A stretch of DNA of 64,000 nucleotides. Source: Cepaea nemoralis. Taxonomy: Eukaryota > Mollusca > Gastropoda > Stylommatophora > Helicidae. Position 1 is the stretch's first letter. Each line of letters opens with the position of its first letter. Under the pieces are notes generated by a model that was given only the letters and a program-made list of their open reading frames with translations, was not told the origin of the DNA and did not search any database. The DNA lies in contig JACEFZ010016150.1 of assembly GCA_014155875.1 (NCBI GenBank), forward strand, positions 62,001-126,000, written 5' to 3'. Positions 1 to 12,200 of the stretch are shown here, piece by piece. The position numbers and the translations under genes were made by a program.

Positions 1-296
1 ATACTGGCCAAGGCCTACTAACACGTCCTAGTCTTGAGTCCTGGGCAACAGGTTCCTTCGGGGTCCTGGCTAACGTAGTAGGATCGCTGATTCTTCCGAA
101 CTCGGAGAGTATCTGCCTGCACGGTGAGGAACCACCAGTCTGCACACCAATAAGCCAGACATGGGACAACGGATACTCACGCAAACCTCAGGTCCTGTAT
201 GACATCACACTGATGTTGGACAACAGGATGTCTTCATCCGGCATACAGGACTTCAGGGTGGAGTTCACAGCCTGCGAACACAAGCAAACAAGCATT
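1..296 (+). mobile_element. SINE-like element X, copy 1, cut by window edge
   Basis: Closely matches 9242-9568 (+) and about 41119-41460 (-) over its whole length. It ends in a caag-type tail (acaagcaaacaagca). There is no clear protein-coding capacity. The 5' end is missing at the window boundary. Confidence 0.8.
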
Positions 297-414
297 AGTT
301 TTTCTTTTCTTTTTCTTGACGCACAACATTATAATAATTTATCTCTAACATATGAATTAAAAAACCTTCTCTGGTGTTTATGGAATGGCCTGTGATTCAC
401 ACCTGTAGGAACTA

Positions 415-864
415 TACATTCGAGGGGAAGTCAATAAGTAAATCACAAATGGCTGTAGAAAAATAACTAAATATGATAAAAACTTAAAACCAGTTTATTT
501 TTATACATACATTGTCCCTTTATTTCTCAACATAATTTCCACCAACATTGATGCACTTATCCCATCGTTTTATCAGTGCTGCCAAACCGACTGCATAGAA
601 CTGCGTGCTCTGTTTTCTAAACCACGTTTTCACTTTACATTCAACTTCGGCGTCATTCGCGAAATGTCTCCCGCCAAGGTGAGTTGTCAGTGGACCAAAA
701 AGATGGCAATCGCTAGGGGCTAGGTCGGGCTGTAAGGTGGATGTTCCAGAACTTTCCACCTCAGTTGGTTAATTTTCTCCTGAGTTAATGGAACCATATG
801 TGGTATGGCATTGTCATGAAGAAGCAACACTCCCCTAGTCAGCAGTCCTGGACGTTTTCTTCGA

Positions 865-895
<31 letters not shown>

Positions 896-1945
896 TAGGA
901 ACCGACATCACAGCATTCGGGACAGTCCCATAAGCGCTCCGTCCCCATCCTCAGCAACCATCGAAGAGTTCCAACACTAATAGTTCCAGTAGCAATCTGA
1001 TTATATGTCCGTCTCGCCTTTCCTCTGAGCGTCGAGCATCGGCCAGATCCCCTCGTCACACCTCGCTGCCTCATTCTTACCAGACTATGGTGATCCATTT
1101 GCTCCTCCGAGGTGTACACGTGCTCCCACAAGGTCGCAACCACGTCTGTTCTTGTCATGCATAAATACTCCACCAAGTTTTGCAGAGCCAGCCAATCTGT
1201 CTGCCTGTTCATTCCCCAGCACACCGGCATGCCACGGAGAAAAGATCCAGGTGATGCTTGCTACCCGTGACCTCCGAAGCGAAGCAAACCACTGTGCACG
1301 AAGCCTGCCTGTCCTCACCCTCCTCAGCATGCTTTCTGAGTCAGTTACAATAACAATGTGTGTATGTATTGTGTTCTCTATCCAGTGGAAAGCTGCATTG
1401 ACCGCCTCCACCTCCATTCTTAAGCTAGATGTTGTGTCATCATACGCCAGGCTCTCCTGCACCAAACGTCGACCATTAGCTTTTGCCAAGAATCCCCAAG
1501 CACTTCTCCTACCTCTCAACACCGAACCATCCCTGTAGATAATCACATCACCCGGGCGAGAATTATCCTGAATCAGTTGCTGAATTTCCACTTCAGTGGC
1601 CCCTGCTGGCCACTCCCTGCACTCCCGGCTCAATGTGATTAACTCTGCACAAGTCTGACTGCTCGGCTGGCACTCTGACCCACTCCTCTCCTTGCCTGTT
1701 GTTCTCCAAGGCACACCTTCATGAAGCATCAATAGAACTTCACAGTACGATTCAGAATTCACATTGTCACCTTTCTTCTTGGAATTGGTTTAAAGCACTC
1801 CTTGACAATCCCAGAACACTGTCAGCAGTCAGCAGGACGACCAGATCTGATTTCATCAACAATTTTAGAGCGCCCTTGAGAACATTTTTCTATCCAGCTA
1901 TGCACCGATTTACGGGACAAACTTTTTCAGCATAAACAGGAAGCA
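415..1945 (-). mobile_element. Mariner-like DNA transposon remnant, interrupted by a LINE
   Basis: The C-terminal transposase lies at 520-866. It holds LLHDNAIPH (second catalytic Asp), then after a frameshift near 730-750 PDLAPSDCHLFGPL (third Asp, DD34D-type) and ends WDKCINVGGNYVEK. The transposase resumes at about 1735-1945 with NVNSESYCEVLLMLHEGV and, before that, an N-terminal segment WIEKCSQGRSKIVDEIRSGR. The first catalytic Asp region between them is deleted. One terminal repeat (cgaggggaagtcaataag) is near 421 and the other was not found. The element is dead. Confidence 0.75.
868..1735 (-). mobile_element. 5'-truncated LINE with RNase H domain (I/Nimb-like), inside mariner
   Basis: Translation on the minus strand shows a ribonuclease H domain: IIYRDGSV, RMEVEAVNAA, VTDSESML and the terminal HAGVLGNEQADRLAG. 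It is followed after a frameshift (about 1170-1190) by a C-terminal region ending GTERLWDCPECCDV, a cysteine motif seen again at 45089-46017. The 3' tail is (ATTG)n at 868-894, adjoining the mariner sequence. The right boundary is approximate. Confidence 0.75.
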
Positions 1946-1995
1946 TTTCTTTATGAATGTCCTTTGCAGGCAGTCCTGATGTATATGATGTCTTG

Positions 1996-3662
1996 ATGTT
2001 ATATTTTCACCATTGTCTGATGGCAGATTATATTTTCACCATTGTCTGATGGCAGATTATATTTTCACCATTGTCTGATGGCAGATTATATTTTCACTAC
2101 TGTCTAATTCTGGATTATATTTTCACCATTGTCTGATCATGGATTATATTTTTACCATTGTCTGGTCATGGATTATATTTTCACCATTGTCTGATGACAG
2201 ATTATATTTTCACCATTGTCTGATGATAAATTATATTTTCACCACTGTCTAATTTTGGATTATATTTTCACCATTGTCTGGTCATGGATTATATTTTTAC
2301 CATTGTATGATGACAGATTATATTTTCACTACTGTCTCATTCTGGATTATATTTTCACCATTGTCTGGTCATGTATTATATTTTCACCATTGTCTGGCCA
2401 TGGATTATATTTTCACCATTATCTGAACCTGGATTATATTTTCACCATTGTCTGGTCATGGATTATATTTTCACCATTGTCTGGTCATGGATTATATTTT
2501 CACCATTGTCTGGTCAAGGATTATATTTTCATGATTGCTTGATCACATATTATATTTTCACCATTGTCTGATCCTGGATTATATTGTCACCATTGTCCGG
2601 TCATGGATTATATTTTCACATTTGTCCGGTCATGGATTATATTTTCACCATTGTCTGATCACAGATTATATTTTCATCATTGTCTGATTCTGGATTATAT
2701 TTTTACCATTGTCTGATCTTGGATTATATTTTCACCACTGTCTGGTCATGGATTATATTTTCACCACTGTGTGGACATGAATTATATTTTCACTATTATC
2801 TGATTATGGATTATATTGTCACCATTATCTGATCATTGATTATATTTTCACCATTGTGTGGTCATGGATTATATTTTCACCATTATTTGATCAAGGATTA
2901 TATTTTCACCATTATCTGATCATGGATTATATTTTCACCATTGTGTGGTCATAGATTATATTTTCACTATTGTCTGGTCATGGATTATATTTTCACCATT
3001 GTCTGGTCAAGGATTATATTTTCATGATTGCCTGATTACATATTATATTTCGATCATTGTCTGATCCTGGGTTATATTTTCACCATCGTTGGGTCATTGA
3101 TTATATTTTCACATTTGTCTGGTCTTGGATTATATTTTCACCATTGTCTGAACACAGATTATATTTTCATCATTGCCTGATTCAGGATTATATTTTTACC
3201 ATTGTCTGATATTGGATTCTATTTTCACCACTGTCTGGTCATGGATTATATTTTCACCATTGTGTAGTCATGGATTATATTTTCACCATTGTGTGGTCAT
3301 GGATTATATTTTCACTATTGTTGGGTCATGGATTATATTTTCACCAGTGTCTGATCATGGATTATATTTTCACCATTGTCTGATCATGGGTTATATTTTC
3401 ACCATTGTCTGATCATGGGTTATATTTTCACCATTGTCTGATCATGGATTATATTTTCACCACTGTCTGGTCATGGATTATATTTTCACCATTGTGTAGT
3501 CATGGATTATATTTTCACCACTATCTGATCATGGATTATATTTTCACCATTGTGTGGTCATTGATTATATTTTCACCATTGTTGGGTCATGGATTATATT
3601 TTCACCATTGTCTGATCATGGGTTATATTCTCACCATTGTCTGATCATGGGTTATATTTTCA
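1996..3662 (+). repeat. 29-bp minisatellite ending at exon 1 acceptor
   Basis: About 57 degenerate copies of ggattatattttcaccattg plus tctgatcat. The last unit changes ttttcacc to ttttcag and serves as the splice acceptor of the exon at 3664. Confidence 0.95.
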
Positions 3663-3663
3663 G

Positions 3664-3717
3664 GTCAACATCAATCCCTCATACAGGTCAAATGAGTTAG
3701 AATATGCACTTAAAAAG
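3664..3717 (+). CDS. ACSF2: ACSF2-like exon 1 of window
   Basis: Encodes 18 residues, [18 protein letters not shown], matching the conserved family segment just before the nucleotide-binding half. The acceptor is attatattttcag at 3651-3663 and the donor is gtacgt at 3718, phase 0. The acceptor is the last, modified copy of the 29-bp minisatellite that fills the preceding 1.7 kb. Confidence 0.88.
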
Positions 3718-6700
3718 GTACGTGACCTTGACGTCATCAGATGTTGTGTAAATCTGTGTTTATTATTTTCATCTTTTAAAAATCTTGTAATAAACTACCG
3801 TTAGCTTATGCCATGACTTTCCCTTTCCACAGAGCAGCTTGCTGAAAGCCTCGCACAAAGCACGAACTCCTTTGCCCCAGCGAAGACCCCTATAATAGAA
3901 GCGCCCTTTACAGCGGTCCTTTGGGAATATACCCCACCCTCTCCCTCATATAATGGAATGCGGACTTAGGGAATTTACTCAGAAGTGATGCGAGTGTGTG
4001 TGTCTGCTGGCAGAACAGATATGACATTTGCTGATGTAGGAGTGAAACAAAGCACATGTTTGCTAGTGATTTCTGTGTGTTTGGGTGAAGGTTAGAGAAA
4101 TCTTGTCTAGGTAGTGACAGATGAGTTAGGTAGAAAAACTGACAGAAGAAGAGACCGTTCGACATATAGATTTAAAATGACTGTGGAAGACAATTGAAAT
4201 TACTGTGTGAGTATGTGTGCTGTATATGTCAGCTTAAAGGAATTATCTAGTTACTTTAGTTTTCAGAAGCGATAATGATCAATCTACACAAGCCAATTTT
4301 GTGCAAACAGGAAGACATGTTAGTCAGTTTAAAATTACCGTGGTAGACAATTGACATTACTGTGCAAACATGTGTATTTTTCAGCTTGAAGCATTTTTTA
4401 TCTAGTTATTTTACTTTACGTTGTGTGAATTCTGCAGTATGTACCTGACGAGATGCAGCGAAATACGCCAGGAAATAAATCGTGCAATCTATTGTTTGTG
4501 TCTTTGTTATTCAGACTTTAGTTTACGTTGTGTGAATTCTGCAGTATGTACCTGACGAGATGCAACGAAATCTACCAGGCAATAAATTGTGCAATTTATT
4601 GTTTGTGTCTTCGTTATTCATATACTTATAAATTATTTTTGTTGTGTGTGTGTGTGTGTGTGTGAATATGTCCTCTGAAAGTACTGGAGAGTTTTGGTCA
4701 TAGACCATATCTTTAGGAAGGGAAAATCCCAACTGCACCTCCGTGGTAGAGGATGGAAACACACTACGGTGTGGCTAACACAGCTCTGGGGACCGAGTAT
4801 CCACCGGAATAAGTGGACAACTCTGCAGCTGAGCAGAGCAGGGCACTCACTTGTCCTTACAGTCGGAAATGGCTGGCAAAAGCAAGGTTAAAAGACCACC
4901 AGGTGAATGTGGAAGGCAAGGGGAAACCACCACATTATCTTCCCAAGACTTCATGGCAAAACACATTTCAGAGTTAGTGAACGACGTTAATGGCTGTCTT
5001 AGGACACCAGACCGTCTTCCAGCTACTGATGGCAAAACTAAAACTATAACTAAACTAAATAAATTTAAAGTAGGAACATGGAATGTTAGGACATTAAATG
5101 AGCTAGGAAAGTTAAACAATGTTCTAAGAGAAACATGAAAATGAATATACTAGGCATAAGTGAGATGAGATGGAAGGGATCTGGCAAAATTATAACCGAC
5201 AAACACACAATAATTTATTCTGGAGGGGACACACATGAAAAAGGTGTAGGAATAATATTTGATGAAAAAACAGCCAAATCTACGAATGGATACTGGCGTA
5301 TTTCAGATAGAGTTATAATGGTCAAAATCAAAGGCAAACCAATAGATATAAATATTATACAAGTATACGCACCAACAGCAAGCAGTAGTGATGAAGAAAT
5401 ACAAAACTTTTACGATGAAGTTGAAATGGCAATAGCTCAAATTGGATCACAAGAAAAAAAAAAAACTGGAAGATTTTAATGCAAAAGTAGGATAGGGAAA
5501 AATAGAGGATATAGTGGGAAATTATGGATTAGGTACAAGAAATGAAAGAGGAGAGAAGCTAATAGAATGGACAAATATTAATGATATGATAATTGGAAAC
5601 ACATGGTTTAAACACCATAAAAGACGAATATACACATGGAAAAGCCCTGATATGAAAATACGTAACCAAATTGACTACATTATTGACAAATTGACATAAT
5701 TAATGTAAAGACAATGCCTGGTGCTGAGTGTAATAGTGATCGTGTACCACTATGTGGATAAATAAAAGTAAGATTAAAGAGAAGGAAAAGATGGTTAAGA
5801 ACTTGAGACTTAATAAAGAGGTTCTGAAAGTAGATAAAGAAATTAAAAAACAATACAGAGTGACTGTGAAAAATAGGTACAATGCAATAGCTAAAATACA
5901 GAGTATAAATGAACAATGGGAAATGTTAAGGGACTCCATTAATCAAACTAGCAAAGAAATATTACCGGAGAGAAGCTAAAGAGCTAAGAAAATAAATGGA
6001 TGAATGAAGAAATCTTAATGCTGATGGACAAAAGGAAACAGAATAAAAATGACAAACTAGAGTATGCTAAGATAAATAAAGAAATAAGAGGTAAATGTGT
6101 GAAGGCAAAAGAAAGTTGGTTAAATGAGCAATGCAAAAAAATTTAATTAAATTCCATTAAAGATCAAAAAGGTATGCATAGACAAATCAGTGAGCTCACA
6201 GGAAGAAAAATAAGAATACATACAGGGTGTTTGAAATCAAAAACAGGAAAGATATTATTGGAGGAAGGTGCTATAATGAAGAAGTGGAATGAGTATATAA
6301 GAGAATTATACAATGGAGAAACGGAAGAATTAACAGAAGAAAGTAACTTGGAAGGCCCACCTATTCTAAAAGAAGAAGTCGATGACGCTATTGTAACATA
6401 TGAAGAAAGGAACAATAGCTGGGCCAGATGAAATCACAATAGAAGAATTAAAAGTATTGGGAGAATTTGGAGTAGATATATTAACCAAAATGCTGAATTA
6501 TATTTACAGCTTTGGATATTTACCTAGTGATATGCTGAAATCTGTAATGAAGCTCATGGGCCTTTACAGCTCGGGTCGGAGGGAGAATTGTGAAGGAGGA
6601 CTCTGGTGCTTTCACTGAAACCACAAGTAGCCTGACCATGGAAGTCATGGCAGTAAGTAAAGCAATAACATGGCTCGAGACACAGACATTCACTAGGGCT

Positions 6701-9172
6701 TGTTTCCTTAGCGACTCAATGAACATGATCAAGAGGATAGAGGAGGGGTCGATCCGAAGAGAGTGGTTGCTGCCTCTGAAGCGGTCTCGGCTGGCAAAGA
6801 TTAGTTTCATCTTCGTGCCAGGTCATGCGGGAGTACAAGGAAATGAGCGGGCTGACAAGCTCGCAGGTGAGGCTACTGTGGGAGGGGGGGGGGGGGTGCG
6901 GACGCGCCATGGACCAGGCTGACATTCTGAATGCTCTACGAGAAGTGAGACTTTTGCAAGAACCAAGTGATGACTGTGAATCTACAACAATGGCCAGACT
7001 GCGGGAGCAGCAAATTAAAAGAGGGGTGGCCAAACAAGAACACTACGCAGGAAGCCAAAGAAGATTGATAAACCAACACAGAACTGGCGTCGTTAGCCGC
7101 TACACGCTGCGGGATTTGCTGAGGAGGGGATCCGAGCACTTATGGACTGAATGGTTCGATGTGCAACGAGGATGATCTGTCGACTAACTAACTAACTAAC
7201 TAATCTGTATTTATAGCTATACTAAAAAAAAAAAAACCAGGAGCAATTGAATGTGAAGATTTTCGTACAATTAACCTCATAAACCATATCACTAAGCTTC
7301 TACTCAGAATCATAATGAGAAGAACCAGAAAGAAAATAAAAATGGAAATTAGTGAAGAACAGTATGTATTTGTGGAGGGAAAGGGCACAAACAATGCAAT
7401 ATATACATTATGGACACTAATTGAAAGGTCGATAGAGAAACAGAAAGACATATATTTGTGCTTCATAGATTATACTAAGGCGTTTGATAAAGTAAAACAT
7501 GATGAACTGATTAAAATGTTGGAAGATATCAACATTGATGGGAAAGATTTAAGAATGATAAAGAATATTTACTGAAACCAAGTAGCAGCAATTAAAATGG
7601 GAAATAAAGAGGGTAGCTACGAACAGATAAAGCTAGGAGTATGACAGGGGTGTGTCTTGTCACCAGATCTATTCTCCCTATATAGCGAAGTAATAATGAG
7701 ACAGATCAAAGAGACGCCAGGAATACTAGATGGGTCCCGGGTTCAGGCCCCGGTGAGAACCAGGATTTATTTAAAAAATCCACCTGGACTTCCAGTAGTT
7801 TCCCCTGGTCTCTGGGTAGTGAGATCGGACGCCCGTGTGTATTGTTGCGCACGTAAAAAATCCCTTGGCAGTTGGAAATCGAAAAAGAGTAGCCTAACGG
7901 CGCAGCCCGGGCAAAATTTGAGTTAAAAATCTACCCAAAGCATTTCAGGAGCCTCTCCGATGCAACGGAGTTCGTGCATTGAGCTGAGTTTCTCCAAACT
8001 CAGGTTTGAATTAGGAGGAAAACGGAGCACTTATGGGTTAAACCAGGTGCCGTGATGTTGATCCAATGACTAAACAAACAACAAACAAACAATGTAAATA
8101 ATATACGCTATGCAGATGACACAGTACTGGTGGCAGATAATTCAACAGACCTACAACAATTGCTGGACATTGTAGTTACAGAGAGTGCACAGAAAGGACT
8201 CTCCTTGAACATCAAGAAAACAGTAACAATGGTGATATCAAAGAAAATGGTGACACCAAAATGTTAAATAGACATAGAAGAGAAAATTCTTAACCAAGTG
8301 GATAATTTTAGATACCTAGGGACATTTATAACATCAGATGGAAGATGTACAACATAGATTAAGAGCAGAATAGGGCAAGCAAAAGCCACATTTCAGAAAA
8401 TGAAGAGTATCTTATACAATAAGTCACTATCACTGAGTGTAAGAAAGAGAGTGATGAAATGCTACTTAGAACCAGTTTTGCTGTATGGCAGTGAATCTTG
8501 GAATGTAAATGAACAAATTCAGAAGAAATTAGAAGAAACAGAGATGTGGTTCCTGAGACGAATATTGCGAATTCCTTGGACTGCCAGAGTAACTAATAAC
8601 GACTGCCTGAGACAGGCTAATGAAACTAGAACATTATATACAACAATACGAAAGAGACAAATAGCTTTCTTTGGTCATGTGATGAGAAGAGGCACTGGAG
8701 AACATCGTGACAACTGGAAAGATCGAGGGGAAGAGAGGCAGAGGCAGATCAAGAGAAATAATGCTGGATGTATTGAGACGGTGACATGGAGGGATACCAT
8801 CAGCAGAGTTGATCCAGAACACCAAAGACCGAGATCTGTGGGGAGCCATGAACGCCTACGCCAGCTGGCAGGGCACTTGATGATGATGATGATAGCTTAT
8901 GTGACTTTGATATGAGTCAGAAGTCTGTTTGACTGAAATCTGTCACAGACATACACAGACACACACCCATGCACACAAAGGCAGTTGTTCACTCACATAT
9001 AGACATACAATCTCTCTCTCCATGCACGTATGCATGTGAACGTGCGGCCCCCCCCCCCACACACACACACACATGCACGCACGCTCACATACATACAGTG
9101 AGAGAGAGAGAGAGATATTCAAAATGAAGTAAAATCGCCAACACTCTGGACTCAAGAAACTTAAAACCCTAT

Positions 9173-9205
<33 letters not shown>

Positions 9206-12200
9206 ACACGCGCACACACACACACACTCACTGACATACATGGGACGCAGATGTGTTTCCAAGGCACCAGGACCAGGTTCTATACTGGCCAAGGCCTACT
9301 AACATGTCCTAGTCGTGCGTCCTGGGCTACAGGTCCCTTCAGCGTCCTGGCTAACATAATAGGATCGCTGATTCTTCCGAAGTCGGAGAGTATCTGCCTG
9401 CACGGCGAGGAACCACCAGTCTGCACACCAATAAGCCAGACATGGGACAACGGATACTCACGCAAACCTCAGTCCGGTATGACATCACACTGATGTTGGA
9501 CAACAGGACATCATCATCCGACATACAGGACTTCACGCTGGAGTTCACAGCCAGCGAACGCAAGCAAGCACTGACATACATAATTGCGTGCACATGAAAA
9601 AAAAAGCAACAAACAAACAATAGCAAGAGTGGCGTTAACTTATCTTAATAGAATTCATCATCATCCACTTGGAGCAAGAAGATATTAAAAAAAAGACAAA
9701 GACACATGGGTACAGACAGATTTCTCGAAGCATTCAAACACGTGCAGAAATAAAGAGGTGGTGGTAAGTGAAAGTGAAGAAATAAAGAGGTCATGGTAAG
9801 TGAATGTGAAGAAATAAAGAAGTGATGGTAAGTGAAAGTGAAGTAACGAATCTGTTTACGCGCCCTAAAGAGCATTGGGCATATGGTACTCGACCCAGAG
9901 TTTTAAAGATCATTTGGCACTGGGACAGTCTAGAGAGTTTCTTCTGAAACAGTACCAAAGTACCACCTTGATGGGAATTGTTGCTGAGCTCTTGTTCTCT
10001 GCCAGCACGTGAACCAGCATGGTATTTGAACCTCACATCTTCAGAGGGGCATTGTGATCCTTGGAATGTTCATGGGTAGGGAACCAAGTCTGTGATAGAG
10101 CCACGTGATAGAGTGATGTTCCTAGATCGTGGGCAGTGTCAATCCTGGGGATGCCTCACTTCTGCTGCCCAATGTTCAACCTTCAGACCCAAACAATAAT
10201 GACCTTAACAGACATCGTCTTGAGAAAGAGTTACACTGAATGTTTTTCATCTGATATAATGCTGCCTTTCTTAATCTTTCTCCTCTGTTAAAATAGTGTA
10301 GTTAACTGGAGCCATGCAAACCGAGCACAAGGCACTGGGTCTTATCATAGATCAAAATCTAACCTTTAATTCCCATGTTCATGCTCTAGTTAAACAAATA
10401 GCCAAAAAAGTATACCAACTTGCCAAAATTAAAAATTTCCTCGACGAAAACACAGAAAGATATTCTATACTTCCCACATACAAACACATATTGATTATTG
10501 CTCCGCAATCTGATGCTCAAATCAATAACAAAACGCCTTTATTCACCCCAGAAAAGGACAGTGCGTCTAATCAATGGTGATAAGCTTACATACAATTCTA
10601 ACCTACATGAACGTCTTCAGTTACTGCCATTCCACAAACGCATACTTTTTAATAAGGCTAAACTAACTCACAAAATCCTATTTCAAAATGCCCCAAGCTA
10701 CCTTTGGCCATTGTTTAAATATAACGCAAGACATAGCGAACGACTAAATATACTTCATGTCCCTAAACCTAGGATAGACTTATATAAAAACAAGCTTAGC
10801 ATACCCTGCAACTCAGTTGTGGAACAATCTTCCACAAGAAATCAAAGACACCACCAATCATTATACATACAGTCACAACCTGTTTGAATACTACCTCAGT
10901 ACAGACTACATGCCCCCCTAAAAATAATAATGGTAAATTATCCCACACGACAACTAGTTAATAAACATTCCCATATGTATTGCATGTTACACTTTCCTTA
11001 GGTATTTATCATGCCCATGGTAAACATTGCCTCAGTGAGCCATGTATTATTAATTATTTTTCATGCGTATTAATGCTTATTATTTTGTTGTTGTCCAAGA
11101 TTAGCTTCATAAGTGATGTTGAATGAAATAATGTATGAGAGGAATTAGAGAAGAAGGGCAGAATGTCAGACGGGCCTGTGTACCCAATTCTTATCTCTTT
11201 GAAAATAGAGATTGTTCGTTCGTTCGTTCGTTCCGCTTCCGTTTATCATCCATTGGGGCATAGACCATGAACCAAACCACGCTAAGTCGCCCTATTTGTT
11301 GCTGTCTCCTACAACTTCCTCCATGTCCTAACAGTATTATTCATATCTGTCTGTAATTTTCTTCTCCGTGTGTTTTTAGGTCTTCCGCTGTTTCATTCGC
11401 CTTGTGGGTTCCAGACAAAAGAATGTCTATTTACATTGTCCTCAGGTTTTGTCAGTGAGTCCTTCCAATCCAGCACTGCATTTTTTCCTCACCTCGTTAC
11501 CCAAGACACAAATTTTCAAAGTTGTTGTTCGTAACCCGAATTGTTTGTGACCTGAGGCGTTCGTAACCCGAGGTACCAATGTAAATCAAATCAGAGGTAT
11601 ATTTGACTGTATATTCAGTCAGAGGTATATTTGACTGTATATCCAGTTAGAGGTATATTTGACTGTACATCCAGTTAGAGGTATATTTGACTGTATATCC
11701 AGTTAGAGGTATTTTTGACTGTATATCCAGAGTGACATTGTGATAAACATCTAGTCAGAGAGATATTTGACTGCGAGTTTAGTCAGAGATACATTTGACT
11801 GTAAATCTAGTAAGAATGACATTGTACTGTACATCTAGTCAGAGATATATTTGACTGTACGTACAGTCAAATCTAGCCCGAGATATATTTGCCAGTTATT
11901 TTTCTAATGTTGCACAGCCCTTACAGGACGTTGCAGTCAACACCAGCATTTTCCAGCTGCTGTTGATGTACTAGGCAAGTTTTTTACGTTCAGTAGTTTG
12001 CCATTGCTTTCTGAACGACCGGCTCCCATACCAGCACGTTATAACACAACGCCACACGGTCTCCTGCACAAATCCACCACAGCTGAGCTTCGAACGCCTG
12101 GTACCCGGCTCACGAACCGCGTTCGCAAGCCCATGGCCACGGAGACCGGCTATTTAACTGTAAATCTAGTCACAGATATATTTGACTGTAATTCTAGTCA

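Larger units (their letters stand above)
4660..8893 (+). mobile_element. RTE/BovB-like LINE, nearly full length, with two nested insertions
   Basis: A non-LTR retrotransposon. An untranslated leader and short N-terminal region run to about 5060. An AP-type endonuclease at about 5067-5700 shows [38 protein letters not shown] and RNQIDYI. The reverse transcriptase from about 5750 has [16 protein letters not shown] at 7460, [15 protein letters not shown] at 7650 and [13 protein letters not shown] at 8100, followed by [13 protein letters not shown] and FGHVMRR. The 3' end has a (GAT)n tail near 8880. Stops, frameshifts and insertions at 6547-7201 and about 7731-8088 make it a pseudogene. The RTE assignment rests on motif layout. 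Confidence 0.82.

Noticed and set aside
1770..3660. Search for a further upstream ligase exon
   Set aside because: No segment here encodes the family residues expected before VNINPSYR, so the missing N-terminal exons are presumed upstream of the window.
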